A DNA stretch of 52,541 nucleotides, from the NCBI GenBank assembly GCA_947490345.1, contig CANLGL010000032.1, positions 1-52,541 of the forward strand. Direction: 5' to 3'. A program made the position numbers and the translations under genes. The notes below the pieces were generated by a model that saw nothing but the letters and a program-made list of their open reading frames with translations, did no database searches and was not told where the DNA came from. The DNA is from Deltaproteobacteria bacterium (GTDB taxonomy: Bacteria; Myxococcota_A; UBA796; SXON01). Of this stretch, positions 24,471 to 33,130 are shown piece after piece (position 1 is the stretch's first letter; each line of letters opens with the position of its first letter).

Positions 24471-25961
24471 ATGGACGCCTGGACAAATCTGACCGCCCGC
24501 GTGCGGGAGCTCGACACCCTCGCCGGAGTCTCGAGCGTGCTGGAGTGGGACCAGGGCACCTACATGCCGAAGAAGGCGGCGAACGTGCGGGGTGACCAGT
24601 CGGCGCTCCTCCAGAAGCTCTACCACGAGCGGTTCACCGCCCCCGAGGTCGGGGAATGGCTCACGACGTTGGAAGGCGCCGAACTCACGCCCACCCAACG
24701 GGCGGCGGTGCGCCTGCATCGTCACCGCTACAACCGTTCGGTCCGCGTGCCGGCCGACCTCGTCCAGGCCATGTCTCTCGCCCGGACCGAGGGCTTCCAC
24801 GCGTGGGTCGCGGCCAAAGAGGCCGATGACTTCCGCGAGTTCCAGCCGAAGCTGCAGACCCTGCTCGATCAGTCCCGCGAGTACGCTGCCATCGTGTCCC
24901 CAGAGGTGAACCACCCCTACGATGCGCTCCTCGACGACTATGACAAGGGCGCCACCACGGCCCAACTGCGGCCGATGTTCGAGCGCCTCGCCACCGAGCT
25001 CGGCAAGTTCCTTCAAGCGATCGAGGGCCGGCCACACCCCGCCGAGTTCGCGGCGCGACTCGATCTGGAGGGCCAGCGTCGCCTCTCCGAGCGGGTACTT
25101 CGGGACTTGGGCTTCGACATGGATGGCGGACGCCTCGACAAGAGCGCCCATCCCTTCAGCATTGGCCTCGGCCAGGGCGATGTTCGCGTCACGACGCGCT
25201 ACTTCGAGGACAACCTGCTCAGCGGTCTTGGCAGCACGATCCACGAGTGCGGCCACGGCATGTACGAGCAGGGGCTGCCCCACGACCTCGCCGGAACCGG
25301 CCTGAACCAGGCCGCGGGAATGGGCATGCACGAGTCGCAAAGCCGATTCTGGGAGAACTTTGTCGGGCGCTCGCTGCCCTTCTGTCGCTACCTCGTGCCG
25401 CGTATGGGTGGAATCTGGCCGAACCTCGAGGTCCGCCCTGAGCAACTGTACGGTGCCGCCAACCGGGTGGAGCGATCGCTCATCCGCGTGGAGTCCGACG
25501 AGGCGACCTACAACCTCCACATCATCGTGCGATTCACGCTGGAGGTTGCCAATCTGGAGGGCAGGCTCCAGGCCGCGGACCTACCGGACGCGTGGAACGA
25601 GGCTTACCGCCGGATCGTGGGGGTGGTGGCCCCCAGTCCCAAGACCGGTGTGCTCCAGGATGTGCACTGGTCCAGTGGATATTTCGGGTACTTTCCAAGC
25701 TATACGCTTGGAAATCTGTATGCCGCCAGCTTCGGCGCCCGGATCGTTGCGGACGTGCCCGACTTCTGGGAGTTGGTCCAACGGGGTGAGTTCGCGCCAA
25801 TCCTGGCCTGGCTGCGCACCAACGTGCACCAGCAGGGTCACCAGCAGGACGCCGAGGCGATTTTCCGCGCTGCAGTCGGCGCTCGCGACCCGGTCGAGGA
25901 CTTTGTCGCGCATATCTGGTCGCGACATGGATCACTGTACGGCGTGCAGCGGCCTACCTAG
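24471..25961 (+). CDS. M32 family metallocarboxypeptidase (thermostable carboxypeptidase 1 type)
   Basis: This 496-residue enzyme matches the length of carboxypeptidase Taq/M32. The zinc motif HECGH is at 258-262, inside GSTIHECGHGMYEQGLP, followed by the family stretches MHESQSRFWENFVGRS, NLHIIVRFTLE and VHWSSGYFGYFPSYTLGN. It removes C-terminal amino acids in the cytoplasm; no signal peptide is present. It starts at ATG 24471, with GAGGAA just upstream. It appears to stand alone. Confidence 0.95.
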   Translation: MDAWTNLTARVRELDTLAGVSSVLEWDQGTYMPKKAANVRGDQSALLQKLYHERFTAPEVGEWLTTLEGAELTPTQRAAVRLHRHRYNRSVRVPADLVQAMSLARTEGFHAWVAAKEADDFREFQPKLQTLLDQSREYAAIVSPEVNHPYDALLDDYDKGATTAQLRPMFERLATELGKFLQAIEGRPHPAEFAARLDLEGQRRLSERVLRDLGFDMDGGRLDKSAHPFSIGLGQGDVRVTTRYFEDNLLSGLGSTIHECGHGMYEQGLPHDLAGTGLNQAAGMGMHESQSRFWENFVGRSLPFCRYLVPRMGGIWPNLEVRPEQLYGAANRVERSLIRVESDEATYNLHIIVRFTLEVANLEGRLQAADLPDAWNEAYRRIVGVVAPSPKTGVLQDVHWSSGYFGYFPSYTLGNLYAASFGARIVADVPDFWELVQRGEFAPILAWLRTNVHQQGHQQDAEAIFRAAVGARDPVEDFVAHIWSRHGSLYGVQRPT

Positions 25962-26030
25962 GGAGGGCCACAAAGCACGGGTGCACCGAAACTGCACTGA
26001 GCCCGCGCTATGCTGGACCACGAGGTGTCG

Positions 26031-27260
26031 ATGCTCACGCTTGTCGCGATAGGGTTGGCCGCCGCGCCGACGGGGTTCTACGACCTGGGGTTCGTCCATG
26101 CTGGGGAGGGTGCGTTCGCGGGAGGCGTCGGGGCCCCGAGCGTGGAGTGGGACGGAGAAGGCGAGCGTCTGGTGATGTACTTCGAATCACCGGCGCCGGC
26201 GGCGGATATTCCCGAAGGCTGTACGAACGCGTTCCGGATTGGACGGGCAACGTCTACCGATGGCGTCACCTGGACGGCGGACGTGGCGCTGTCTTTCGGT
26301 TTCACCGGCGAGGCGGCGAGTCCGCGGCAGTGTTCTGTCGCGCAGCCCGCGGTGGTCTTCGACGGGATCCGCTGGAATCTGTTCTACTCGGCCGCGGCGC
26401 TGCCTCTCGAAGCAGGCGGCACCAACGCGCCGACCGGTATCGGCTGGGCCACCAGCACGGATGGTGTGAGTTGGACCGTACAGGCGGATACGCTCGTCGC
26501 GTTCGAGACCTCGTCGATCGGGTTGGCGTCCGCCGCCGTGCTCAACGGAACGCTCCACCTGGCCTACACCGAGCACCCGAACCTCTTGCTCATGTCGCGC
26601 CCTGTCGCCGGCGGCGAGTGGTCGGTGCCGAGCCTGATGCTCGACCACGAAACGGTGGGGACCTGGGCCACCAACTGGGTACACGGGCCGAGCCTTGCCT
26701 GTGATGAGCTCGACGCTGAGCCCCTTTCAGTAGTTTTCGGCGGCGACACCACGGCTCCATTCGCCCGCAGCCTGGCCTACGCGGGCTCGCCCAACGGCAC
26801 CACGTGGACGGTGTCGCCGGGGAGCCCGCTGTCGGCGGGCAGCCTCGAATACGGCCTGCTCAACCACTGGGATGTGCTCCACGCCGGCGACGGGTGGGCG
26901 ATGTGGTACAGCCAGACCGACCCCGACAGTGGACTCAAGACGATCGGCGCCGCCGTCACCGACACTGAGCTCGGCCCGCCCCGGCCGCGCGCCTGTCCCG
27001 ATCCATGGGCGGTGCCCGAGGACACGGGGGACACCGGCGATGTCGATACGGGCGACGGCGCGGACACCGCCGAGGACGGCACCGACAGCGCCTGCGAGTG
27101 CGAGACCTCGGGGTGTGGCTGTTCGTCTTCAGGCAACGCAGCGTCGGCATTGACCTTCATCAGTGTTGCAGCAGCACTTTTCCGCCGTGGGCGCGCCGGT
27201 CGTGATCGTCAGGGCGGGCGCAGGACGGGCCTAATGGATAGAGGGCCCGGGTCGGAGTGA
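26031..27260 (+). CDS. Secreted beta-propeller surface protein with MYXO-CTERM-like tail
   Basis: This 409-residue protein starts at ATG 26031 (GAGG 6-9 nt upstream); an ATG at 26010 is an alternative. The first about 15 residues are a signal. The body has repeated blades with STDGVTWT and STDGVSWT, like the five-bladed propellers of glycoside hydrolase family 43-type or sialidase-like proteins, but I cannot see catalytic residues with certainty. A linker EDTGDTGDVDTGDGADT then leads to ETSGCGCSSSG, a hydrophobic stretch and FRRGRAG, which resembles the myxobacterial MYXO-CTERM sorting tail. The tail is followed by about 18 more residues. Confidence 0.7.
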   Translation: MLTLVAIGLAAAPTGFYDLGFVHAGEGAFAGGVGAPSVEWDGEGERLVMYFESPAPAADIPEGCTNAFRIGRATSTDGVTWTADVALSFGFTGEAASPRQCSVAQPAVVFDGIRWNLFYSAAALPLEAGGTNAPTGIGWATSTDGVSWTVQADTLVAFETSSIGLASAAVLNGTLHLAYTEHPNLLLMSRPVAGGEWSVPSLMLDHETVGTWATNWVHGPSLACDELDAEPLSVVFGGDTTAPFARSLAYAGSPNGTTWTVSPGSPLSAGSLEYGLLNHWDVLHAGDGWAMWYSQTDPDSGLKTIGAAVTDTELGPPRPRACPDPWAVPEDTGDTGDVDTGDGADTAEDGTDSACECETSGCGCSSSGNAASALTFISVAAALFRRGRAGRDRQGGRRTGLMDRGPGSE

Positions 27261-27266
27261 ACGGTC

Positions 27267-27551
27267 ATGGGGCTCGGCGGCTGGGAATGGGGCGTAATTC
27301 TTTTGCTCGTGCTGATTGTTTTCGGCGCGGGCAAGCTTCCGGACGTGTTCCGCCAGGCCGGAAAAGGCATCCGTGCGTTCAAGGACGCATCTGAAGGCAA
27401 AGGCGACGACGAGGAAGGTGAGTCTGCTGAGGAGAAGGCTGAACGGCTGAAGAAGCGGGACGAGAAGAGCAAGCAACTCTCGGCCAAGGATGACCTGGAC
27501 GGCGATCCGGACGAGGCGAAGGCCCACTCGTCCCAGAAAGAAGTCAAGTAG
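27267..27551 (+). CDS. tatA: Sec-independent protein translocase TatA/TatE
   Basis: This 94-residue protein has the TatA layout: short N-terminus, one membrane helix (WEWGVILLLVLIVFG), the hinge FGAGKLPDVFRQAG, an amphipathic helix to about residue 42 with FKDA, and a highly charged acidic/Lys tail. TatA oligomers form the passage for folded proteins with twin-Arg signals. TatB and TatC are not in the window. It starts 6 nt after the propeller gene and ends in an 8-nt tail-to-tail overlap with the minus-strand gene. Confidence 0.93.
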   Translation: MGLGGWEWGVILLLVLIVFGAGKLPDVFRQAGKGIRAFKDASEGKGDDEEGESAEEKAERLKKRDEKSKQLSAKDDLDGDPDEAKAHSSQKEVK

Positions 27552-28335
27552 TCGAGGGTCCGGCCAAGAGCAGGTTGGCCTCGGCGCGCAGCTCGCTGTC
27601 CACCGTTCCGGTGTCGCGCAGCGCCCGCAGGTCTTGATGGAGCAGCGTCCGAACGAGCTGGCGAGCCAGCGAGGTCGGCGTACACGGATTGAACGCCAAC
27701 GCCTTGCGCACCCGGTAGTTGCTGGACCATCGGGGGTGTCGCGCGACCTCCTGGAGCACCTCGGGGGCGGTTGGCCTGAGCGCCGCAATCTTCACGGCAT
27801 CGCGCTCGACGAGGCGCGGGTTGTCGAGCAGCCCGCGGATCACGCCGGGATCGCGGTCGTGGAGGAGCCGGTCGATCAGGTTGCGGTCCCGGGCCCGCGC
27901 GGCGCTCTTCCGGATGCCAGAGGCCAGCTCGAGATGGGGGTTGTCGGCGGCGCGCGCGGCGCGTTTGGACGGGCGATCACCCAGGAAACGGTGGGCCACC
28001 TCGCGAAAGTCCAGGGCTCGAGCGGCGGCGTAGAGTTCGGTTCGTCGCTCGTAGGGCATCTCCTGAATCACTCCCGGGCTGACGGCCAACTCGGTGAGCA
28101 TCCAGCGCGCGTCGCCCCCGCCGCTCCGGGCGCGTCGGTCCAGCTGGTGGAGTACCGCGATCAGCGAGGCGTCATCGAAGCCGTCGAGGCCCTCTCGCAG
28201 CACGGTCCGGCGGAGGGCGGCGTCACCGACCGCCTGGAAACGTCGCAGCCACCCGTCCAGAATGGTGTCGGCTTCGGCCGGATCGGCGCGGTACCCGGCA
28301 AGGCGTGAGAAGAGCCCGGGATGCACGCGCGCCAT
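27544..28335 (-). CDS. HEAT/leucine-rich-variant repeat protein
   Basis: This is a 263-residue soluble protein made of helical repeats. Units such as HDRDPGVIRGLLDNPRLVERDAVKIAA and HPRWSSNYRVRKALAFNPCTPTSLARQLV show the period of HEAT or leucine-rich-variant repeats, where the (A/D)NP turn recurs. No catalytic motif is visible. Such repeats act as protein-binding scaffolds. The start at ATG 28335 is divergent from the small membrane gene at 28374. Confidence 0.75.
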   Translation of the reverse strand: MARVHPGLFSRLAGYRADPAEADTILDGWLRRFQAVGDAALRRTVLREGLDGFDDASLIAVLHQLDRRARSGGGDARWMLTELAVSPGVIQEMPYERRTELYAAARALDFREVAHRFLGDRPSKRAARAADNPHLELASGIRKSAARARDRNLIDRLLHDRDPGVIRGLLDNPRLVERDAVKIAALRPTAPEVLQEVARHPRWSSNYRVRKALAFNPCTPTSLARQLVRTLLHQDLRALRDTGTVDSELRAEANLLLAGPSTT

Positions 28336-28373
28336 GTGCGGATCGTAGCACCTCTCCGCGATACGTCGGCGGC

Positions 28374-28748
28374 ATGCGTTGGAAGCTAGTCGCTGGTGCC
28401 GTGGTCCTTGTCGTTGCCGTCGCCGGGTTCTTCGTGACCTACCCCCCCGCCAACCCGACCGAGGAGTCAGACTGTGCGATGGTCCTCGCCAGCGGGAAGA
28501 AGAAGGACTGCATGGTCGCCGTGGCCCTGGCGACCTTTGCGAAGGATGGCCGGCTAGGGGCCGAGTTCACTGAAACGCGCATCGCCGACCCGCTGCAGCG
28601 CGACTTCGTCTACCTGGAGTGGGTCAGGGCCAGTCGCGATCCGGCGTCGGACGCGCTGTGCAAGCAAATCAAGGACGCGGCCTTCCGCGGGCAGTGCGAC
28701 ACCATCGTGAAGCGCCCACACCTCAAAAAGCAAGCCGGTCCCAAGTGA
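28374..28748 (+). CDS. Small hypothetical membrane-anchored protein
   Basis: This 124-residue protein has one N-terminal membrane anchor (residues 5-24, LVAGAVVLVVAVAGFFVTYP) and a soluble exported domain with four Cys (about 34, 46, 96 and 108: SDCAMV, KKDCMVAV, DALCKQ, RGQCDT) that could make two disulfides. I do not know a family. It starts at ATG 28374, 38 bp from the divergent HEAT-like gene. Confidence 0.7.
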   Translation: MRWKLVAGAVVLVVAVAGFFVTYPPANPTEESDCAMVLASGKKKDCMVAVALATFAKDGRLGAEFTETRIADPLQRDFVYLEWVRASRDPASDALCKQIKDAAFRGQCDTIVKRPHLKKQAGPK

Positions 28749-28937
28749 GCCTGCCTGCTTCGGTATCGGAGAGTCCCCCCCGCCTGGCCCTGACCGCAAG
28801 AGATGGAGGAGACGCTTGACGTGCCGGTTCGAAGCGGGGTCGGGGGGGACCGATTCCGTATGTTGATGGAAGCATAGGATCGGATGCCCGCTCCCGCAAG
28901 TGATCCCTGCGGCGGCGAGCCTTGGCATGACCGAATG
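28749..28937. other. Convergent intergenic region with bulged hairpin
   Basis: The region lies between two genes whose 3' ends face each other. An inverted repeat at 28850-28862 and 28873-28883 forms 11 pairs with two single-nt bulges around a 10-nt loop. It has no T run, so it is only a weak terminator candidate. A GGTTCGAA octamer at 28826 resembles a tRNA T-loop, but no tRNA can be folded around it. Otherwise I see nothing. Confidence 0.4.
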
Positions 28938-30122
28938 TCACCATTCTGTGACCCAGTCCGCGCTGCGATGGCGGGCGGCAAGCTCGTTGACGGCCGCTTC
29001 GATGGGGCCGGCCAGGGGGTCCGCGGCCGGTTCAGCGTAGAGCCAACCGGCCGTCTCGGCGAGTCGTAGTTCCAAATCGATTGCGTTTTCCTCAGGTTGT
29101 CCGCTCCACCGCGTTCCTGGGTTGAGCCTGACCCATCGGGCGCCGGCGGTCTGGAGCGCCTCGCCCAGCGCGTAGATGTGCGGGTGATCGGGGAGTCCGG
29201 TGAGGACGTGGTCGGTCTCGCTTGCGAGCAACAAAAACGCGAGGTGCGGAAAGCGTGGGATGACCGCGGGGACCGCGAGCAAGGCGTCTCGCTCGGCCCA
29301 GAAGCTGGCGCTCTCCGCCGCGGTGTTCCAACTTGCGGGGAGCGGGCCGAGGGCGAGCGCGGCGCCGACGAGCTCCGCCGAGGTGGCGTGGCGTCCAGTG
29401 GCCGGGTCCGTCACCGGCGTGCGGGCAAGTTCATCCTCGGTGCATCCCCCATCCCCGTCGGCATCGAAACACAGCAGCTCGTCGTCGTTGAGCTGGCCAG
29501 CGAGGGCGAATGGGCAGTGGAGTCCGCTGCCATCGAGGTTACAGCCGCCCGGCGTGTAGAGTTCGCTCGCGTTGCGGTGCTCGACGTTGACCAGTTGTGC
29601 ACCGACGGGTGTCTCCCAGAGGATGACCGCGATCGGCTCGGGGACCGCGAGGCTGTGGTCGGCCAAGGTGGCCATCGCGAGATTTCCTCCGTTGCTCAGG
29701 CCGAGGAGGATCAGCGACGATGGGTCAGCGTCGGGCACGCGGTCGGTCACGCGGCAGCCGTCCGCGTCGGCCGTATCGCCATGGGCGTAGGCCAACGCGG
29801 CGGCGACGGCCGACCGGGCAAGCGGCCCTCGGAGGTCGGACGCCCCCCCGGAGCCAGAGAGCGCGAAGCGGATCGCCAGGGCTTCGTTCGGGCCGACCGG
29901 CTCGGCGGGCAACGCGTCATCCCACGCCCCGAAGACCTGAACGACGACTGGCAGCGTCCCGGTAGGCGAGGTGAGGAACCGGAGCTCGGCCTCGAGCGTC
30001 CCCGACGCAGCCGCCAACTGGATCGGGACCACGGCCTCGTCGTCGGTGCTCGTGGACAAGCATGCGGCCGTCGCGTCTGTCTGGGTGTCGCACCCCCCAA
30101 GTACCAGGGCGACGATGATCAC
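28938..30122 (-). CDS. Alpha/beta-hydrolase-like lipoprotein
   Basis: This 394-residue protein starts at GTG 30122 in a GTGA overlap with the pseudouridine synthase stop. The signal is very short (MIIVALVLGGC, Cys11). A nucleophile-elbow-like LLGLSNGGNLAMATLA (G-x-S-x-G) lies near residue 145, and a late FLLLASETDHVLTGLPDH segment could hold the Asp and His of the triad. An insertion with CFDADGDGGCTEDE resembles a calcium-binding loop closed by a disulfide. It is likely an envelope esterase or peptidase-like hydrolase; the substrate is unknown. Confidence 0.72.
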   Translation of the reverse strand: MIIVALVLGGCDTQTDATAACLSTSTDDEAVVPIQLAAASGTLEAELRFLTSPTGTLPVVVQVFGAWDDALPAEPVGPNEALAIRFALSGSGGASDLRGPLARSAVAAALAYAHGDTADADGCRVTDRVPDADPSSLILLGLSNGGNLAMATLADHSLAVPEPIAVILWETPVGAQLVNVEHRNASELYTPGGCNLDGSGLHCPFALAGQLNDDELLCFDADGDGGCTEDELARTPVTDPATGRHATSAELVGAALALGPLPASWNTAAESASFWAERDALLAVPAVIPRFPHLAFLLLASETDHVLTGLPDHPHIYALGEALQTAGARWVRLNPGTRWSGQPEENAIDLELRLAETAGWLYAEPAADPLAGPIEAAVNELAARHRSADWVTEW

Positions 30123-30742
30123 CGCGTGGGCTCCAGGGCCGCGAGGGACTCGCCCCAGGTGGCCTCCAGCGCCGGCGGGGGGGCAGCGGCGAGCACCAAC
30201 CGGTCGTTCGCTCCGGGCCACGGCAGCGTCAACCGCCACGCGTGCAGCGCCAAGGGGTGACCGGACTCGCCACCGTAGGCTTCGTCGCCGAGCAGCGGCG
30301 CGCCGCTTTCGGCCAGGTGGGCGCGGACCTGATGGGTGCGACCGGTCCGAGGCCGCGCTTCGACGAGGAGCCGACCCCGCGCGCGGGAGCGAACGGTCCA
30401 GGCGGTCTCGGCGGACCTCCCCTGGCCGATCTGCACGCGGCCGCGCCGCCATTCACCGAGAGGGACCGAGCAGACGCCCGTGTCCGGGAGCTCTCCGCGG
30501 CAAACAGCGAGGTAGACCTTTTCCACCCGGCGCACCTCGAAGGCGGCGCTGACCAAGCGCTGCCCCGCCGTCGTCCGCGCCATCACGATGACCCCGGTCG
30601 TCTCGGCGTCGAGTCGATGACAGACCAGGAGGCCGGTTTCGGTCGCGAGGCTCGGGCCGCCGCCGCGGGACGGGATCGTGGGCAGCCCGGCGGGCTTGTC
30701 GAAGACCGTCAGGTGTCGGTCCTGGTAGAGCACGGGCGGCAC
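30119..30742 (-). CDS. RluA-family pseudouridine synthase
   Basis: This 207-residue protein starts at GTG 30742. The catalytic motif HRLDAETTGV places the active Asp at residue 45; supporting family segments are VFDKPAGLPTIPS, EKVYLAVCRG, RPRTGRTHQVRAHL and GDEAYGG. It is a short member without an S4 domain. Whether it acts on rRNA or tRNA cannot be told. It lies 21 bp from the divergent Lon-like gene. Confidence 0.9.
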   Translation of the reverse strand: MPPVLYQDRHLTVFDKPAGLPTIPSRGGGPSLATETGLLVCHRLDAETTGVIVMARTTAGQRLVSAAFEVRRVEKVYLAVCRGELPDTGVCSVPLGEWRRGRVQIGQGRSAETAWTVRSRARGRLLVEARPRTGRTHQVRAHLAESGAPLLGDEAYGGESGHPLALHAWRLTLPWPGANDRLVLAAAPPPALEATWGESLAALEPTR

Positions 30743-30763
30743 GTCCCGTTACATAGCCGCGAC

Positions 30764-33130
30764 ATGCCCGCGCGACCCCTCCCTGTCGACACACTCACGT
30801 GGCGGCTCCCCGACTCCTCCCTCCAGTTCGGCAGCACCGCGGACGTCAAGCCGCTGGAGAGCTTCATCGGGCAGGACCCGGCCATCGCCGCGATCCGCCG
30901 GGCGGTCGCACTCCGCGGCCCCGGTTTCAATGTATTTGTCGCGGGTCCACGCTCCGCCGGACGGCTGGGCAGCATCGGACGCATCGTGACCGAGCTGGCG
31001 CCGCCGCGACGCGCCGCCCGCGACTACGTCTACGTGCGCAGCTTCGTTGATCCGACCCGCCCCCGCCTGCTGCAGTTCGCACCGGGACGGGGGCTCGCCT
31101 TCCGAAAAGAGCTGCTGCGCTTGGCCGCGCTCTTGGTCGAGGACGTGCCCCGGATCCTCAATCGCGACGAAATCCGCATCCGGCGCGGAAAATATCGACG
31201 GGATGCCGAGGTTGCTCAACACAAGGCGATGGTCGCCCTGGAAGAGCGGGCGGAGTCGCTCGGCTTTGTGCTCGCGGCGGTTGATGACGAGGAGGGCGGT
31301 GCCCCGGGTGTCTTGTGGCGGGCCCCGCCCGAAGACGAAGAGGACGACGAACCACGACTGCTGACGCGCGCTGAGCTCCAGGTCCAATGGGAGTCGGGGG
31401 ACATTCCGCTGCCCGAGAATGCTGTCGCGCTCAGCGAAGAGTGGAATGGCCTGGAGGCCGAACTCGCGGCGGCGCTGGATTCAGCGCGATCCAACCTGCT
31501 TGGCACGCTGCGTTCGGTGCGGGAGGCGGAGGCGGAGGCCGTGCGAAGTGGACTCACGACGATGTTCCGCGACGTCGCTCGGCGCTGGCCGGCAGCGAGG
31601 AGTTGGCTCGGGGAACTGTTGGACGAACTGGTCGAGTCCCCGGAGTGGTTCGACACCGAAGAGCCCGACCACGAGGAGCTTTTCTCCTCGTTCAGCGCCA
31701 ACCTCGTTCATCTGGGGCGCCGTTCGCGTCGCGCGTCGATCGTCTCGGTCACCAACCCCACATGGCCGCAACTCCTCGGCGGGATGGAGGGCGAGCCGGG
31801 CTCGATCGACCATCGCTCGATTCGGACCGGTGCCCTCCTCGACGCGGACGGCGGCTGGATGCTGCTCAACGCGGCTGACCTGCTTGCGGAGCCCGGCGTG
31901 TGGAAGGTGTTGAAGCGGGCGCTGTTGAGCGGGGAGGTCGACGTTCAGAATCCGGAAGGACAGGGCGGGGGCCCGACAGGCCTGCGTCCAGACCCGATTC
32001 CCGTCGATCTCAAGGTGATTCTGGCTGGAGAACCGGGTGTTTTCGCGGCGCTGTACTACGGTGATCCCGACTTTCGAAACCTGTTCAAGATCAAGGCCGA
32101 ATTCGAGGAGGACGCCGAAATCACCACCGAGGTTCTGGAGGACTACGCTCGCTTCTGCGGCCGAGTGGTGCGCGCCGAGGGACTCCCCCACTTCACTCGC
32201 GCTGCGCTGGGCGAGGTGCTCCGCTGGGCTGTGCGTCAGCCGGGCCGTGGCGACCGGATCACCACGCAGATGGGCACCGTTGCGGATCTGCTGCGCGAGG
32301 CGGCGTGTGAGGCGGCGATTGAGGGGCCCGGCCTGGTCCACCCGCGCCACGTCGCCGGCGCGCTCGCGGCGCGACGATACCGGGACGGCCTCGCCGAGCG
32401 CCGCACCCTCGAGATCATCGAGCGCGGCATCGTGAAGCTGGACGTCGGTGGCCACGCGGTCGGGCGCATCAACGCCCTGGTCGTCTACCACGTTGGCGGT
32501 CACGACTTCGGCAGACCGATGCGCATCTCGGCGACCGTGGGTGCAGGGCGATCTGGCATTGGGAGCATCGAACGCGAGGTCGGGCTCTCCGGGCGGAGTC
32601 ACGACAAAGGCGTCCAGATTCTCACCGGTTGGTTGCGAACCCACCTTGGGCAGACGCGCACCTTCGCGTTCGTCGCTGGGCTCGCGTTCGAGCAATCCTA
32701 CGGCCGAGTCGATGGGGACAGCGCCAGCACCACCGAGTTGTACGCCCTGTTGTCGGCCTTGTCGGACGTTCCGATCAATCAGGCCATCGCCGTGACCGGC
32801 TCCGTCAACCAGTTCGGCGATGTGCAGTCCGTGGGGGGCATCAACGAGAAGATCGAAGGTTTCTTCGCTGTCTGCACCGCGCTCGGTCTGACGGGGCAAC
32901 AGGGCGTCGTGATTCCGGAGAGCAATGTTCCAGACCTGTGCCTTGACGAGGATGTTGTCCAGGCGTGCGCCAGCGGGCGGTTCCACCTCTACTCGGTCGC
33001 CCACGTCTCCGAGGGTGTCGAGCTCTTGATGGGCCGTCCGCTCGACGAAGTGCTCAAGCTCTGTGCGGCCAAGCTGGACCATTTCCAAGATGTGGCGCGG
33101 CTGCAGGGGCGGAAGGAGCGGGTGCCCTAG
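30764..33130 (+). CDS. Lon-like ATP-dependent protease with degenerate Walker A
   Basis: This 788-residue protein starts at ATG 30764; the frame is open further upstream but would overlap the divergent gene. The N-terminal part resembles the AAA_32 Lon-related family: GFNVFVAGPRSAGRLGSIGR at 54-73 sits where the Walker A loop belongs but lacks the GK(S/T) residues. A helical insert (about 150-310) and GGWMLLNAADLLAEPGVWKVL follow. The C-terminal S16 peptidase domain is complete: Ser653 in DGDSAS and Lys696 in INEKIEG, 43 residues apart as in Lon. It is cytoplasmic; whether it still uses ATP is doubtful. Confidence 0.88.
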   Translation: MPARPLPVDTLTWRLPDSSLQFGSTADVKPLESFIGQDPAIAAIRRAVALRGPGFNVFVAGPRSAGRLGSIGRIVTELAPPRRAARDYVYVRSFVDPTRPRLLQFAPGRGLAFRKELLRLAALLVEDVPRILNRDEIRIRRGKYRRDAEVAQHKAMVALEERAESLGFVLAAVDDEEGGAPGVLWRAPPEDEEDDEPRLLTRAELQVQWESGDIPLPENAVALSEEWNGLEAELAAALDSARSNLLGTLRSVREAEAEAVRSGLTTMFRDVARRWPAARSWLGELLDELVESPEWFDTEEPDHEELFSSFSANLVHLGRRSRRASIVSVTNPTWPQLLGGMEGEPGSIDHRSIRTGALLDADGGWMLLNAADLLAEPGVWKVLKRALLSGEVDVQNPEGQGGGPTGLRPDPIPVDLKVILAGEPGVFAALYYGDPDFRNLFKIKAEFEEDAEITTEVLEDYARFCGRVVRAEGLPHFTRAALGEVLRWAVRQPGRGDRITTQMGTVADLLREAACEAAIEGPGLVHPRHVAGALAARRYRDGLAERRTLEIIERGIVKLDVGGHAVGRINALVVYHVGGHDFGRPMRISATVGAGRSGIGSIEREVGLSGRSHDKGVQILTGWLRTHLGQTRTFAFVAGLAFEQSYGRVDGDSASTTELYALLSALSDVPINQAIAVTGSVNQFGDVQSVGGINEKIEGFFAVCTALGLTGQQGVVIPESNVPDLCLDEDVVQACASGRFHLYSVAHVSEGVELLMGRPLDEVLKLCAAKLDHFQDVARLQGRKERVP

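Noticed and set aside
28826..28833. GGTTCGAA resembling a tRNA T-loop
   Set aside because: The flanking bases do not form T, anticodon or acceptor stems.
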